Shown here: in pieces, positions 47,534 through 55,530 of the stretch | Numbering within the stretch: the stretch's first letter is position 1 | How the letters are laid out: every line of letters begins with the position of its first letter | Source: Sphingosinicella microcystinivorans | Lineage (GTDB): Bacteria > Pseudomonadota > Alphaproteobacteria > Sphingomonadales > Sphingomonadaceae | Reading direction: 5' to 3' | Length of the DNA stretch: 64,000 nucleotides | Assembly (NCBI RefSeq): GCF_027941835.1 | Contig: NZ_CP116005.1 | Span: forward strand, 1,503,501 to 1,567,500 | Program-made: the position numbers and the translations under genes | Notes under the pieces: model-generated | What the model was told of the DNA's origin: nothing | Seen by the model: only the letters and a program-made list of their open reading frames with translations | The model's database searches: none

Positions 47534-48360
47534 GAGGCGGGCTTCACGAACTTCAACGTCATGCGGTCGGATTCGCCGATCGCGGCGTACTTGGCGCGGT
47601 CCTTGTCGCCTTCCCGGAAGGTCGGCGGCAGCGTCCACACGCCGTTCGGCCAGTCCGCGGCGTCCTTCGGATTGGCATTCACCTCGGATTCGCCCGCGAG
47701 CCGGAAGCCCGCCGCCTCGGCGAGCGCGACGATGGTCGAGCGCTTCATGTAGCCGGAGCCCTTCATCGCCTCGTCGGGGCGGTCTTCCGGCAGGCGGTGA
47801 TCGACGACGCCGAGCACGCCGCCCGGCTTCAGCGCCGTGTAGAACGCCTTGAACGCGTCGCCCGCGAAGCCGCCCATGTACCAGTTGTGGACGTTGCGGA
47901 AGGTCAGCACCATGTCGGCGCTGCCCGCCGGGGCGAGGCCGTCGTAGTGGTCCTTGCCGAAGCGCGTGACTTCCACGGCCTTGTAGAGCGGATTCGACGC
48001 CAGCTTCGCCTGATACGCCGCCAGCGATTTCGCGGCATATTCCGACGCCTCGGGAACGCCGTGGGCGGCATAGAGCTTGCCGTGGTCGGCGAGGATCGGC
48101 GCCAGCACCTCGGTGTACCAGCCGCCGCCGGGCGCAACCTCGACCACGGTCATGCCCGGCGTGAGGCCGAAGAACGTCAGCGTTTCCGCCGGGTGGCGAT
48201 ACTGGTCGCGCGCGCGGTTCGCCTCGCTGCGGTGCGCGCCCGCGAGCGCGGCGGCATAGTCCGGCGCGGCCGGAACGGCGTGATGGCCGTGGTCGTGCTG
48301 CGCGGCGGCGGGCACGGCGGCCGCCGATATGAGCGCGGCGGCAAGGATGGTGCGGATCAT
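47530..48360 (-). CDS. Class I SAM-dependent methyltransferase, secreted
   Basis: A 276-residue methyltransferase with an N-terminal signal peptide (ALISAAAVPAAA-QH) and a His-rich start of the mature protein (HDHGHHAV). The SAM-binding motif is VVEVAPGGGWYTEVLAP, motif IV around VLTFRNVHNWYMGG. This fits a group of periplasmic or outer-membrane-associated methyltransferases of unknown substrate. The ATG at 48360 has a GAGGGAGACT ribosome site. A secreted protein that uses SAM is unusual because SAM is cytoplasmic, so the true function may differ. Confidence 0.86.
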   Translation of the reverse strand: MIRTILAAALISAAAVPAAAQHDHGHHAVPAAPDYAAALAGAHRSEANRARDQYRHPAETLTFFGLTPGMTVVEVAPGGGWYTEVLAPILADHGKLYAAHGVPEASEYAAKSLAAYQAKLASNPLYKAVEVTRFGKDHYDGLAPAGSADMVLTFRNVHNWYMGGFAGDAFKAFYTALKPGGVLGVVDHRLPEDRPDEAMKGSGYMKRSTIVALAEAAGFRLAGESEVNANPKDAADWPNGVWTLPPTFREGDKDRAKYAAIGESDRMTLKFVKPAS

Positions 48361-48426
48361 TCGGAGTCTCCCTCTTCGGCCTTCGTGGACTTGTTCTATA
48401 CGCGCCCGGCGCACTATCTGCCTCGC

Positions 48427-48615
48427 ATGACGTTCGAGATCACGCTGCAGATGATGTCGGTCGCGCTCGCGTTCGGCCTCGTCAGCCTCTGGCAAGTCCG
48501 CCGCAAACGCAAGCCCGGCGCGCTGCCGTGGGTTCCGTGGCACGGTGTGATGTTTCTGGCGCTGCTCGCGCTGATCGTCGGCGCGGCGCATCTGCCGGCC
48601 GTGTGGCCGCGTTAG
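48427..48615 (+). CDS. Small two-helix membrane protein, unknown
   Basis: A 62-residue protein with two hydrophobic segments (about 8-22 and 41-58) joined by a basic loop (RRKRKPGALPWVPW). The start MTFEITLQMMS and the loop sequence are not recognised. It lies divergently, 66 bases from the secreted methyltransferase gene, and is followed by the convergent small gene and cpaF. The ATG at 48427 is the only suitable start. Similar short inner-membrane proteins are common in sphingomonads, but no function is known. Confidence 0.7.
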   Translation: MTFEITLQMMSVALAFGLVSLWQVRRKRKPGALPWVPWHGVMFLALLALIVGAAHLPAVWPR

Positions 48616-48634
48616 GGCCGGTTGCCGGAGGGGC

Positions 48635-48889
48635 TCAGTCCTCGAGCGGGCGGCAGGCGGCGATCTTCGCCTTGGCGACGATCAGCATGGTGCCGTCCGA
48701 TTGCAGGAACGGCACGAACGGCCGCGCGTCGTTGAGGCATTCGAGCACGCGCTCGTCTGGGCCGACGAACATGTGGCCGGCAAGGCTCGTCCCGTCTTCC
48801 AGAACGAGTTCCACGGCCGCCTTGCGCTTGGTGCGCAGACGCGATTTCACGATCGGCGGCGTGACGGGAATGAGGGCTTCGACGGTCAC
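48635..48889 (-). CDS. Conserved small protein next to cpaF, unknown
   Basis: An 84-residue soluble protein. The sequence alternates hydrophobic and polar residues in the manner of a small beta-barrel (KSRLRTKRKAAVELVLEDG, then HMFVGPDERVLECLNDARPF), reminiscent of PilZ-like or SH3-like folds, though no PilZ RxxxR motif is present. The start is GTG at 48889, overlapping the cpaF stop by 4 bases (GTGA), so it is translated with cpaF. A role in signalling to the pilus or secretion ATPase is a guess from gene order. Confidence 0.7.
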   Translation of the reverse strand: MTVEALIPVTPPIVKSRLRTKRKAAVELVLEDGTSLAGHMFVGPDERVLECLNDARPFVPFLQSDGTMLIVAKAKIAACRPLED

Positions 48890-50400
48890 AGGCAGGCCTC
48901 CAGAAGGGCCTGGTCGAAACCGAAGGCCTTGGCTTTCTCGAACGTGTGCGGGCGCAGGCCCATCGAGCGGTATTCGCCGATGATGCGGCCGTCCTCGGTC
49001 TCGTCGAGATACTCGAACTTGAACAGTTCCTGCGTCACGATCACCGGGCCTTCCATGCCGACGACCTCGGTGATGTTCGTCACGCGGCGCGAGCCGTCGC
49101 GCAGGCGCTTCACCTGCACGATCATGTCCACCGAATCGGCGATCTGGCGGCTGATGGCCTCCTTCGGGATCTTGATGTCGCCCATCATCACCATGTTCTC
49201 CATGCGCGCGAGGCATTCGCGCGGGGAGTTGGAGTGGAGCGTCGCCATCGAGCCGTCGTGGCCGGTGTTCATCGCGGCGAGCAGGTCGAAACACTCCTGC
49301 CCGCGGATTTCGCCGAGGATGATGCGGTCCGGGCGCATACGCAGCGCGTTGATGACGAGGTCGCGGATGGTAATCGCGCCCTTGCCTTCGAGGTTCGCGG
49401 GGCGCGTCTCCAGCGTCAGCACGTGCGGCTGCTGGAGCTGAAGCTCGGCGGCGTCCTCGATGGTGATGACGCGCTCGCCGGGGTCGATCATCTTCGACAT
49501 GGCGTTCAGCATCGTCGTCTTGCCCGACCCCGTGCCGCCCGAGATGATGACGTTGAAGCGGCAGGCGCCCGCCACCTTCAGCACCGTCGCCATCTTGTCC
49601 GACATCGAATCGCCCTTCTGCATCATGTCGATGGTGATGGGCTTGGCGGAGAACTTGCGGATGGAGATGGCGGTGCCGCGAAGCGAGAGCGGCGGCACGA
49701 TCACGTTGACGCGGCTGCCGTCGGGCAGGCGCGCGTCGGCGAGCGGCGTCGTCTGGTCGATGCGGCGGCCGACGCGGTTCACGATGCGCTGCGCGATCTG
49801 GAACAGATGCTCCTCGTCGCGGAACACGATGCTGGCGAGCTCGAGCTTGCCCTTGCGCTCGATGAAGGTCTGGTTGGGGCCGTTCACCATGATGTCCGAG
49901 ACGGCCGGATCGGCGAGCAGCATCTCGAGCGGCCCGAGGCCGAGCAGCTCGTCGACGAGCACCTTCTCGAGCGCGATCTGCTCGCGGCGGTTGAGCGTCA
50001 GCTTCAGCTCGGCGAGCACCTCGCCGATGATCGGCCGGAATTCCTCGCTCAGCTCGTCCTTGGAAAGCGTCGCGGCGGCTTCCGGGTCGACACGCTCCAG
50101 CAGGCGCGGGAGCACCTGCTCCTTGATCTTGTGGATCGAGGCCTCGAAGCCCTCCTGGCGCGAGGTCGCCTGATCGGCGGCGCCGCGCTCGCGGGCGCTG
50201 AGGCGCTGCATCGCGTCCTGCACGCGGTCGCCCGTCACTTCGACGGCGGGCTCGGCGGCTTCCTCCTCCTCGGGTTCCGGCAGCGGCTCAACCGCCGGGG
50301 CCGCGCGCGATCCCCGCATGGGCGCTGCGTTGCCGAAGCCCCGACGCGGCGTGCTCAGCGCCGCTCCAATTCCAGCTTTTCTGCCGAATGCACTCATCAT
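48886..50400 (-). CDS. cpaF: CpaF/TadA-type secretion ATPase
   Basis: A 504-residue ATPase of the type II/IV secretion superfamily that powers tight-adherence (Flp) pili. The N-terminal part is variable with an acidic stretch (EPLPEPEEEEAAEP); Walker A is SGGTGSGKTT near residue 290, followed by the Asp box ITIEDAAELQL, Walker B RPDRIILGEIRGQE and the His box TGHDGSMATLHSNSP. Start ATG at 50400 or 50397. No other tad/cpa genes are in the window, so it is an isolated copy. Its stop overlaps the 84-residue gene. Confidence 0.93.
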   Translation of the reverse strand: MMSAFGRKAGIGAALSTPRRGFGNAAPMRGSRAAPAVEPLPEPEEEEAAEPAVEVTGDRVQDAMQRLSARERGAADQATSRQEGFEASIHKIKEQVLPRLLERVDPEAAATLSKDELSEEFRPIIGEVLAELKLTLNRREQIALEKVLVDELLGLGPLEMLLADPAVSDIMVNGPNQTFIERKGKLELASIVFRDEEHLFQIAQRIVNRVGRRIDQTTPLADARLPDGSRVNVIVPPLSLRGTAISIRKFSAKPITIDMMQKGDSMSDKMATVLKVAGACRFNVIISGGTGSGKTTMLNAMSKMIDPGERVITIEDAAELQLQQPHVLTLETRPANLEGKGAITIRDLVINALRMRPDRIILGEIRGQECFDLLAAMNTGHDGSMATLHSNSPRECLARMENMVMMGDIKIPKEAISRQIADSVDMIVQVKRLRDGSRRVTNITEVVGMEGPVIVTQELFKFEYLDETEDGRIIGEYRSMGLRPHTFEKAKAFGFDQALLEACL

Positions 50401-50466
50401 GATCCCCTCGGCCGAAACCGTCGGCCGCTGAGGGAAACTAGCGCGGCAAGCTTAGCAAACTCCTAA

Positions 50467-50889
50467 CTATACCGACTTTTTCGGAACGAAAGGCGCGGTG
50501 ATTTCCGCTGTCACCCGCATCGGGCGGCGGCTTTCCCGGTCCAGCAGCGCCCACGTGGTGAGCGCGCGCACGCGGACCTTGCCGTCCGGGCCGGTCACTT
50601 CGACGAAACGGTCGTAGCGTGCGCCCTTGGGCGCGTCGCCGACCCACGTGCGCAAGGTCAGCGTCTCGCCGAGGTGGCTGGGCGCGCGGTAGTCGATCTC
50701 GTGGCGGACGACGACCCACACGACGTTCGCGGCGAGGTCGGCCGGGGCGACGGCGTACCAGTGCGCGACAGCCACGTCCTGAATCCAGCGCACGTAGACG
50801 GCGTTGTTGACGTGGCCGAGCTCGTCGATGTCGCCGGGCATGGGCGTCTTCTGCTGCGTGAAGACGGCGTGCGGCGCTTCGCCCGTCAT
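50467..50889 (-). CDS. Hotdog-fold acyl-CoA thioesterase
   Basis: A 140-residue 4HBT-type thioesterase. The DIDELGHVNNAVYVRW motif is the diagnostic helix start with the catalytic Asp (D-x-x-GHVNN). The rest is the beta sheet (VVRHEIDYRAPSHLGETL, given in part). It hydrolyses acyl-CoA thioesters. The ATG at 50889 overlaps the stop of the oligopeptidase gene by 4 bases (ATGA), so both come from one transcript. Substrate chain length cannot be told. Confidence 0.9.
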   Translation of the reverse strand: MTGEAPHAVFTQQKTPMPGDIDELGHVNNAVYVRWIQDVAVAHWYAVAPADLAANVVWVVVRHEIDYRAPSHLGETLTLRTWVGDAPKGARYDRFVEVTGPDGKVRVRALTTWALLDRESRRPMRVTAEITAPFVPKKSV

Positions 50890-52940
50890 CGGCCGATCTG
50901 GCTGATCAGGAAGGCATATTCCTCGGCGTCTTCCTCCAGCGAGACATAGCGCCCGGACTTGCCGCCGTGGCCCGCGCCCATGTTGGTCTTGAGCAGCAGC
51001 ACCTTGTCGTCGGTCTTGGCGGCGCGCAGCTTCGCCGCCCACTTCGCCGGCTCCCAATAGGTGACGCGCGGATCGTTGAGCCCGCCGGTGATGAGCAGCG
51101 CCGGGTAGGCCTGCGGCTTCACGTTGTCGTAGGGGCTGTAGCTGCGGATCAGTTCGAACGCGGCCTTGTCCGCGATGGGGTTGCCCCATTCCGGCCATTC
51201 GCCGGGGGTGAGCGGCAGCGTGTCGTCGAGCATGGTATTGAGCACATCGACGAACGGCACGTGCGCGGCGACCGCGCCGTAAAGCTCGGGCGCCTGATTG
51301 GCGATCGCGCCCATCAGCTCGCCGCCCGCCGAGCCGCCGGAAGCGGTGACGCGGCCGGGCGACGCGAAGCCCTGTTCGATCAGGAAGCGCGTCACGTCGA
51401 CGAAATCGTTGAACGTGTTGGGGCGCTTGTCGAGCTTGCCGTCGAGATACCATCGGTAGCCGAGATCGTCGCCGCCGCGGATGTGCGCGATGGCGTAGGC
51501 GAAGCCGCGGTCGAGCAGCGACAGCCGGTTCGCCGAGAAGCCCGGCGGGAAGGCGAAGCCGTAGGCGCCGTAGGCGTAGATATGGAGCGGGCCGCGCCCG
51601 TCCTTCACGAAGTCCTTGCGGTAGACGACGGAGACGGGAACGAGCGTGCCGTCCCGCGCCGGGGCCATCAGCCGCTCGGTCGCGTACTGCGAGGGGTCGT
51701 AGCCGCTCGGAATCTCGCGGACCTTCAAGGTTTCGAGGCGGTCGTCGGCGAGGTGGTAATCGTAGACCGTGTTCGGCGTCACCATCGACTGGTAGTCGAT
51801 GCGCAGCCGGTCGATGCGGTACTCCGGATTGGTGGAGAGCGTCGCGACGAAGCTGGCCTCTGGAAAGGCGACGTAGCGCTCGCCGCCGTCCGCGTAGCGG
51901 CGCAGCCGGATCTGCGACAGGCCGTCCACCCGTTCCTCGATGACGAGAAGGTTCTCGAAGCTGGTGGCGGACTGGATGTAGTGCCGGTCGCTGCCCGCGA
52001 TCAGCTCGCTCCACTGGTCGGGTACGGCAACGGAGGCGGTGACGACGCGGAAGTTCGGGTGCGTGTCGTTGACGCGGATGTAGAGCGTGCCCTCGCGCTC
52101 GTCGACATCGTATTGCCGGTCGGCCTTGCGCGGCGAGACGAGCACCGGCGCCGCCGCGAAGTCGTCGGTCGGCAGCAGGCGCACCTCGCTCGTCGTGTGG
52201 TCGCCGGTCTGGAGCACGGCATACTTGCGCGACTGCGTGCGGCCGATCTGGACGCCGAACTCCTCGGCCGCTTCGGTGTAGACGGCGCGGTCGGCGGACT
52301 GCGCGTCGCCCAGCCGGTGGTGCCAGACCGTCTTGGAGCGCCAGTTCTCGTCGGCGTCCGTATAGAGGAAGCTCTTCGAATCGGCGGCCCAGACGAGGCC
52401 GTAGCGCCAGTTCTCGATCACGTCGGGCAGGTCGGCGCCGGTTTCGAGGTCGCGCACGCGCAGCACGTAGCGTTCGGAGCCGTTCGTATCGACGGCGTAG
52501 GCGAGCAGGCGCTGATCCGGGCTGACGGCGAGGCCGCCGAGCCGGAAATACTGGTGCCCCTCCGCGAGCTTCGGCTCGTCGAGGATCACAACGTCGCCGC
52601 CGCCCGCGGCGGGCCGGCGATACCACTTGCGGTACTCGGCGCCCGCATCGAAGGCGTACCAGTAGAGGAAGTCGCCGTCGCGCTGCGGGACGCTCGAATC
52701 GTCGTCCTTCACGCGGCCCTTCATCTCGTTGAAGATGGTCTGGGTAAGGCCCTTGTGCGGGGCCATCACCGCCTCGAAATAGGCGTTCTCGGCATTGAGG
52801 TAGGCGAGCACCTCCGCGTCCGTCACCTCCGGATAGCCGGGATCGCGAAGCCACGCATACGGGTCTTCGACCGTGATGCCGTGGCGCGTGAAACTGTGCG
52901 GCTTGCGGGGGGCGACGGGCGGCTTCGGGATTTCGGTCAT
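50886..52940 (-). CDS. Oligopeptidase B-like S9 serine peptidase
   Basis: A 684-residue cytoplasmic peptidase without a signal peptide. It opens with RKPHSFTRHGITVEDPYAWL; a seven-bladed propeller covers about 70-400. The catalytic domain has YGAYGFAFPPGFSA, IRGGDDLGY, the nucleophile GGSAGGELMGAIANQ, the Asp loop with GGLNDPRVTYWEP, and the His in NMGAGHGGKSGR. This is the S9A/PtrB pattern: cleavage after basic residues in peptides. The gene is coupled to a thioesterase gene. It differs from the secreted S9 peptidase at 18.7 kb. Confidence 0.93.
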   Translation of the reverse strand: MTEIPKPPVAPRKPHSFTRHGITVEDPYAWLRDPGYPEVTDAEVLAYLNAENAYFEAVMAPHKGLTQTIFNEMKGRVKDDDSSVPQRDGDFLYWYAFDAGAEYRKWYRRPAAGGGDVVILDEPKLAEGHQYFRLGGLAVSPDQRLLAYAVDTNGSERYVLRVRDLETGADLPDVIENWRYGLVWAADSKSFLYTDADENWRSKTVWHHRLGDAQSADRAVYTEAAEEFGVQIGRTQSRKYAVLQTGDHTTSEVRLLPTDDFAAAPVLVSPRKADRQYDVDEREGTLYIRVNDTHPNFRVVTASVAVPDQWSELIAGSDRHYIQSATSFENLLVIEERVDGLSQIRLRRYADGGERYVAFPEASFVATLSTNPEYRIDRLRIDYQSMVTPNTVYDYHLADDRLETLKVREIPSGYDPSQYATERLMAPARDGTLVPVSVVYRKDFVKDGRGPLHIYAYGAYGFAFPPGFSANRLSLLDRGFAYAIAHIRGGDDLGYRWYLDGKLDKRPNTFNDFVDVTRFLIEQGFASPGRVTASGGSAGGELMGAIANQAPELYGAVAAHVPFVDVLNTMLDDTLPLTPGEWPEWGNPIADKAAFELIRSYSPYDNVKPQAYPALLITGGLNDPRVTYWEPAKWAAKLRAAKTDDKVLLLKTNMGAGHGGKSGRYVSLEEDAEEYAFLISQIGR

Positions 52941-53023
52941 GGCACTCCGGTCGGTCTGGGCCTCGAGCGGCCGCAGGGAAGGTCCGGTGTGTTTGCGCGA
53001 GCGGCGCCGCCGCGGTCAACCGT

Positions 53024-55408
53024 TCAGGAGGCCTGCGCGATCTTGTCCTCGCCGCCGTCGCCGCCCGGCACGCCGGGGTTCGACGGCGTCACCAGCCCGG
53101 CGTGCATGTCGATGTGCTCGGGGCGGCCGATCAGGAAGCCCTGCACCTGGTCGCAGCCTTCGCGGCGCAGGAATTCGAGCTGCGTTTCGGTCTCGACGCC
53201 CTCCGCCGTGATCGGCACGCCGAGGCTGTGGCCGAGGCTGACGATGGCGCGGACGATCTTCTCGGCCTGCGGCGAACGGCTGATCTCGTCGACGAAGCTG
53301 CGGTCGATCTTGATGCGGTCGAACGGAAAGGCGTTCAGCGTCGAAAGCGACGAATAGCCCGTGCCGAAGTCGTCCATCGCGATGCGCACGCCGAGCGCCT
53401 TCAGGCGGCGCAGGTTCGAAAGCGCGCGCGCCTGATCGAGGAACAGCGCCGATTCGGTGATCTCGATCTCGAGCCGCGCCGGGGAAAGCCCGCTGTTGAC
53501 GAGGATCTCGTGCACGCGGCTGACGAGCGAATTGTCCTGCAAATGCAGCGCCGAGAGATTCACGGCGACGCGGAACGGCCGCTCCCACTTCACCGCCTCG
53601 AAGCAGGCCTGCTTCAGCACCCAGTTGCCGAGCGCGATGATGAGGCCGTTCTCCTCGGCGACGAGGATGAAGTCGTCGGGCTGCAGGAGCCCGCGCACCG
53701 GGTGCTGCCAGCGCACCAGCGCCTCGAAGCCGACGATGCGGCCGTCCGCCATCGCGGCGAGCGGCTGGTAGCTGAGCCGAAGCTCGCCGGCGTCGATGCC
53801 CTTCTTGAGGTCGCGCGCGAGGCGGCGGCGGTCGCGGATCGCCTCGTCCATGTCGCGGCTGAAGAAGCAGGCGGCGTTGCGCCCGCCGCGCTTCGCCCGG
53901 TAGAGCGCCATGTCGGCGAAGGCGACGAGATCGGAGGCGTTGCCCGCGTCCGCCGGATAGAGGCTGATGCCGACGCTGCCGGAAATCTCGACCTTGTGCT
54001 CCTCGTAGGGCACCGGCTCCAACAGGCGTTCGAGCAGGCTGTGCGCGCACTGCGCGGCCTCGGTCGGCTGCGTGCCGCCGTAGAGCGCGATGACGAACTC
54101 GTCGCCGCCGATGCGCCCCAGCAGGCTCGATCCCTTGGCCATGCCGCGCAGGCGATTGGCGACTTCCGCGATCACGAGGTCGCCGGCGCGGTGGCCGTGG
54201 ACGTCGTTGATGTGCTTGAACAGGTCGAGATCGACGAACAGCAGCGCGACCGGCTCGCCTTCCTGCGCGGCGCGCTCCAGCAGCGCGTCGAGGCGCGTCA
54301 TGAAGGCGTTGCGGTTGAGGAGGCGCGTCGCGCTGTCGTGCTGCGCGAGGTAGCGGATCTCCTCCTCGGCCTTGCGCTGCGCGCGAAGGTCGCGGATCGC
54401 GTAGACCGCCTCGGCCTTGTCGTCGGAGAGGCTGCGCGAGCGGACCTCCACCGGGATCGCCTCGCCGTGGTCGAAGGGGCTCAGCAGCGCGTCCTCGTTG
54501 CCGGTCTGGCTGTAGCCGCGTTCGAGCAGGTTCTTGTCGACCGGGCGGCCGATGACGTCGTCGTGGTCGGCGCGGACGAGATTTAGGAAGCTGGTGTTGG
54601 CGTCGACGATCCTGCCGTGCGCGGTGATGACGATGCCCTCGAAGGCGCCGTTCGCGAGCCGCCGCAGCCGCTCGACGGCGCGCTCGGCGCCCTTGGCGTC
54701 GACGAGCGCCGCGCCGAGGCCGGTCGCGATGACGATCAGCGTCACGGCGGCGATGGCGCCCGCGATGGCGAACTCCGAGATGACGAGGCCGCCCTTCCCG
54801 CCCGCGCCCGGAACGATGTTGAGCGCCGCCATGGCGATGAAGTGGAAAGCGCATACCGCGAGACCGAGGATGATGCCGCCGGCCGCCTGCCGCGGCACGG
54901 TCCGCGCTGGTCCCGTGGCCGCAAAGCCCGCGCTCGCCATCAGCGCGCAGGCGATGAAGGCCACCGCCACGAGGTCGCGGTCGACGTTGAACACGCCGTC
55001 GACGTGGAAATCCTTGAGGCTGGAGAAGTGCATCACCGTGACCGCGAAGGTGAAGATGACCCCGCCGAACGCGGGCCGCACCCATCCGTCGAGGTTGGCG
55101 GCGGCGTAGAAGGCGGCGATCGCCATCGGCAGCACGAGGATCAGCGAGGTGAGCAGCCCGACCGGGCCGTGCCCCGTGGACACGCCCGGATGGTAGGCCA
55201 GCATGGCGAGGAAATGCATCGCCCACGCGCCGAACCCGGCCGAAATGCCGGCCAGCAGCAGCCACGTGGGCCGCGCTTCGCCGCGCGCCACGAGGCCGCG
55301 CGAGAAAAGCCGCACCGCGGTCAGCATCGACATCACGCAAATGATGACGGCAAGCGCCGTGAAATTCGGGTCGAACTGGCTTCCCAGCGCCAGTATGCGG
55401 TCCATCAT
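53024..55408 (-). CDS. MHYT-PAS-GGDEF-EAL cyclic-di-GMP signalling protein
   Basis: A 794-residue membrane sensor. The N-terminal domain is MHYT-type, with seven helices and repeats of M-H-F/F-H-F patterns (AWAMHFLAML, VTVMHFSSL, AFHFIAMAAL) that may bind copper. A PAS-like domain lies at about 245-350. The GGDEF domain is at about 370-525 with RIGGDEFV intact and the EAL domain at about 545-790 with GFEALVRWQ and DDFGTGYSS intact, so both cyclase and phosphodiesterase sites look functional. Start ATG at 55408 or 55405. It could sense ligands such as NO or CO and set cyclic-di-GMP level. Confidence 0.93.
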   Translation of the reverse strand: MMDRILALGSQFDPNFTALAVIICVMSMLTAVRLFSRGLVARGEARPTWLLLAGISAGFGAWAMHFLAMLAYHPGVSTGHGPVGLLTSLILVLPMAIAAFYAAANLDGWVRPAFGGVIFTFAVTVMHFSSLKDFHVDGVFNVDRDLVAVAFIACALMASAGFAATGPARTVPRQAAGGIILGLAVCAFHFIAMAALNIVPGAGGKGGLVISEFAIAGAIAAVTLIVIATGLGAALVDAKGAERAVERLRRLANGAFEGIVITAHGRIVDANTSFLNLVRADHDDVIGRPVDKNLLERGYSQTGNEDALLSPFDHGEAIPVEVRSRSLSDDKAEAVYAIRDLRAQRKAEEEIRYLAQHDSATRLLNRNAFMTRLDALLERAAQEGEPVALLFVDLDLFKHINDVHGHRAGDLVIAEVANRLRGMAKGSSLLGRIGGDEFVIALYGGTQPTEAAQCAHSLLERLLEPVPYEEHKVEISGSVGISLYPADAGNASDLVAFADMALYRAKRGGRNAACFFSRDMDEAIRDRRRLARDLKKGIDAGELRLSYQPLAAMADGRIVGFEALVRWQHPVRGLLQPDDFILVAEENGLIIALGNWVLKQACFEAVKWERPFRVAVNLSALHLQDNSLVSRVHEILVNSGLSPARLEIEITESALFLDQARALSNLRRLKALGVRIAMDDFGTGYSSLSTLNAFPFDRIKIDRSFVDEISRSPQAEKIVRAIVSLGHSLGVPITAEGVETETQLEFLRREGCDQVQGFLIGRPEHIDMHAGLVTPSNPGVPGGDGGEDKIAQAS

Positions 55409-55530
55409 TGCGATTGTTCCAATCTCGATCTCGCGCCATATTGGCACGCGATATTTAACAAAGCCTTGGCGCCGGGGCCTTCGGACGCGGGCATCTGCCC
55501 CGTTTCCCGGCAGCGTTTGAGGAGTTTTCG

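Noticed and set aside
44795-47638. A 947-codon minus-strand reading opposite pepN
   Set aside because: No family pattern; pepN on the plus strand has all zinc and substrate motifs.
50967-53357. A 796-codon plus-strand reading opposite the oligopeptidase gene
   Set aside because: Biased composition and no motif; the minus-strand peptidase is intact.
53016-55439. An equal-length minus-strand reading offset from the GGDEF-EAL gene
   Set aside because: It is the same region in the wrong frame and lacks the MHYT, GGDEF and EAL motifs.
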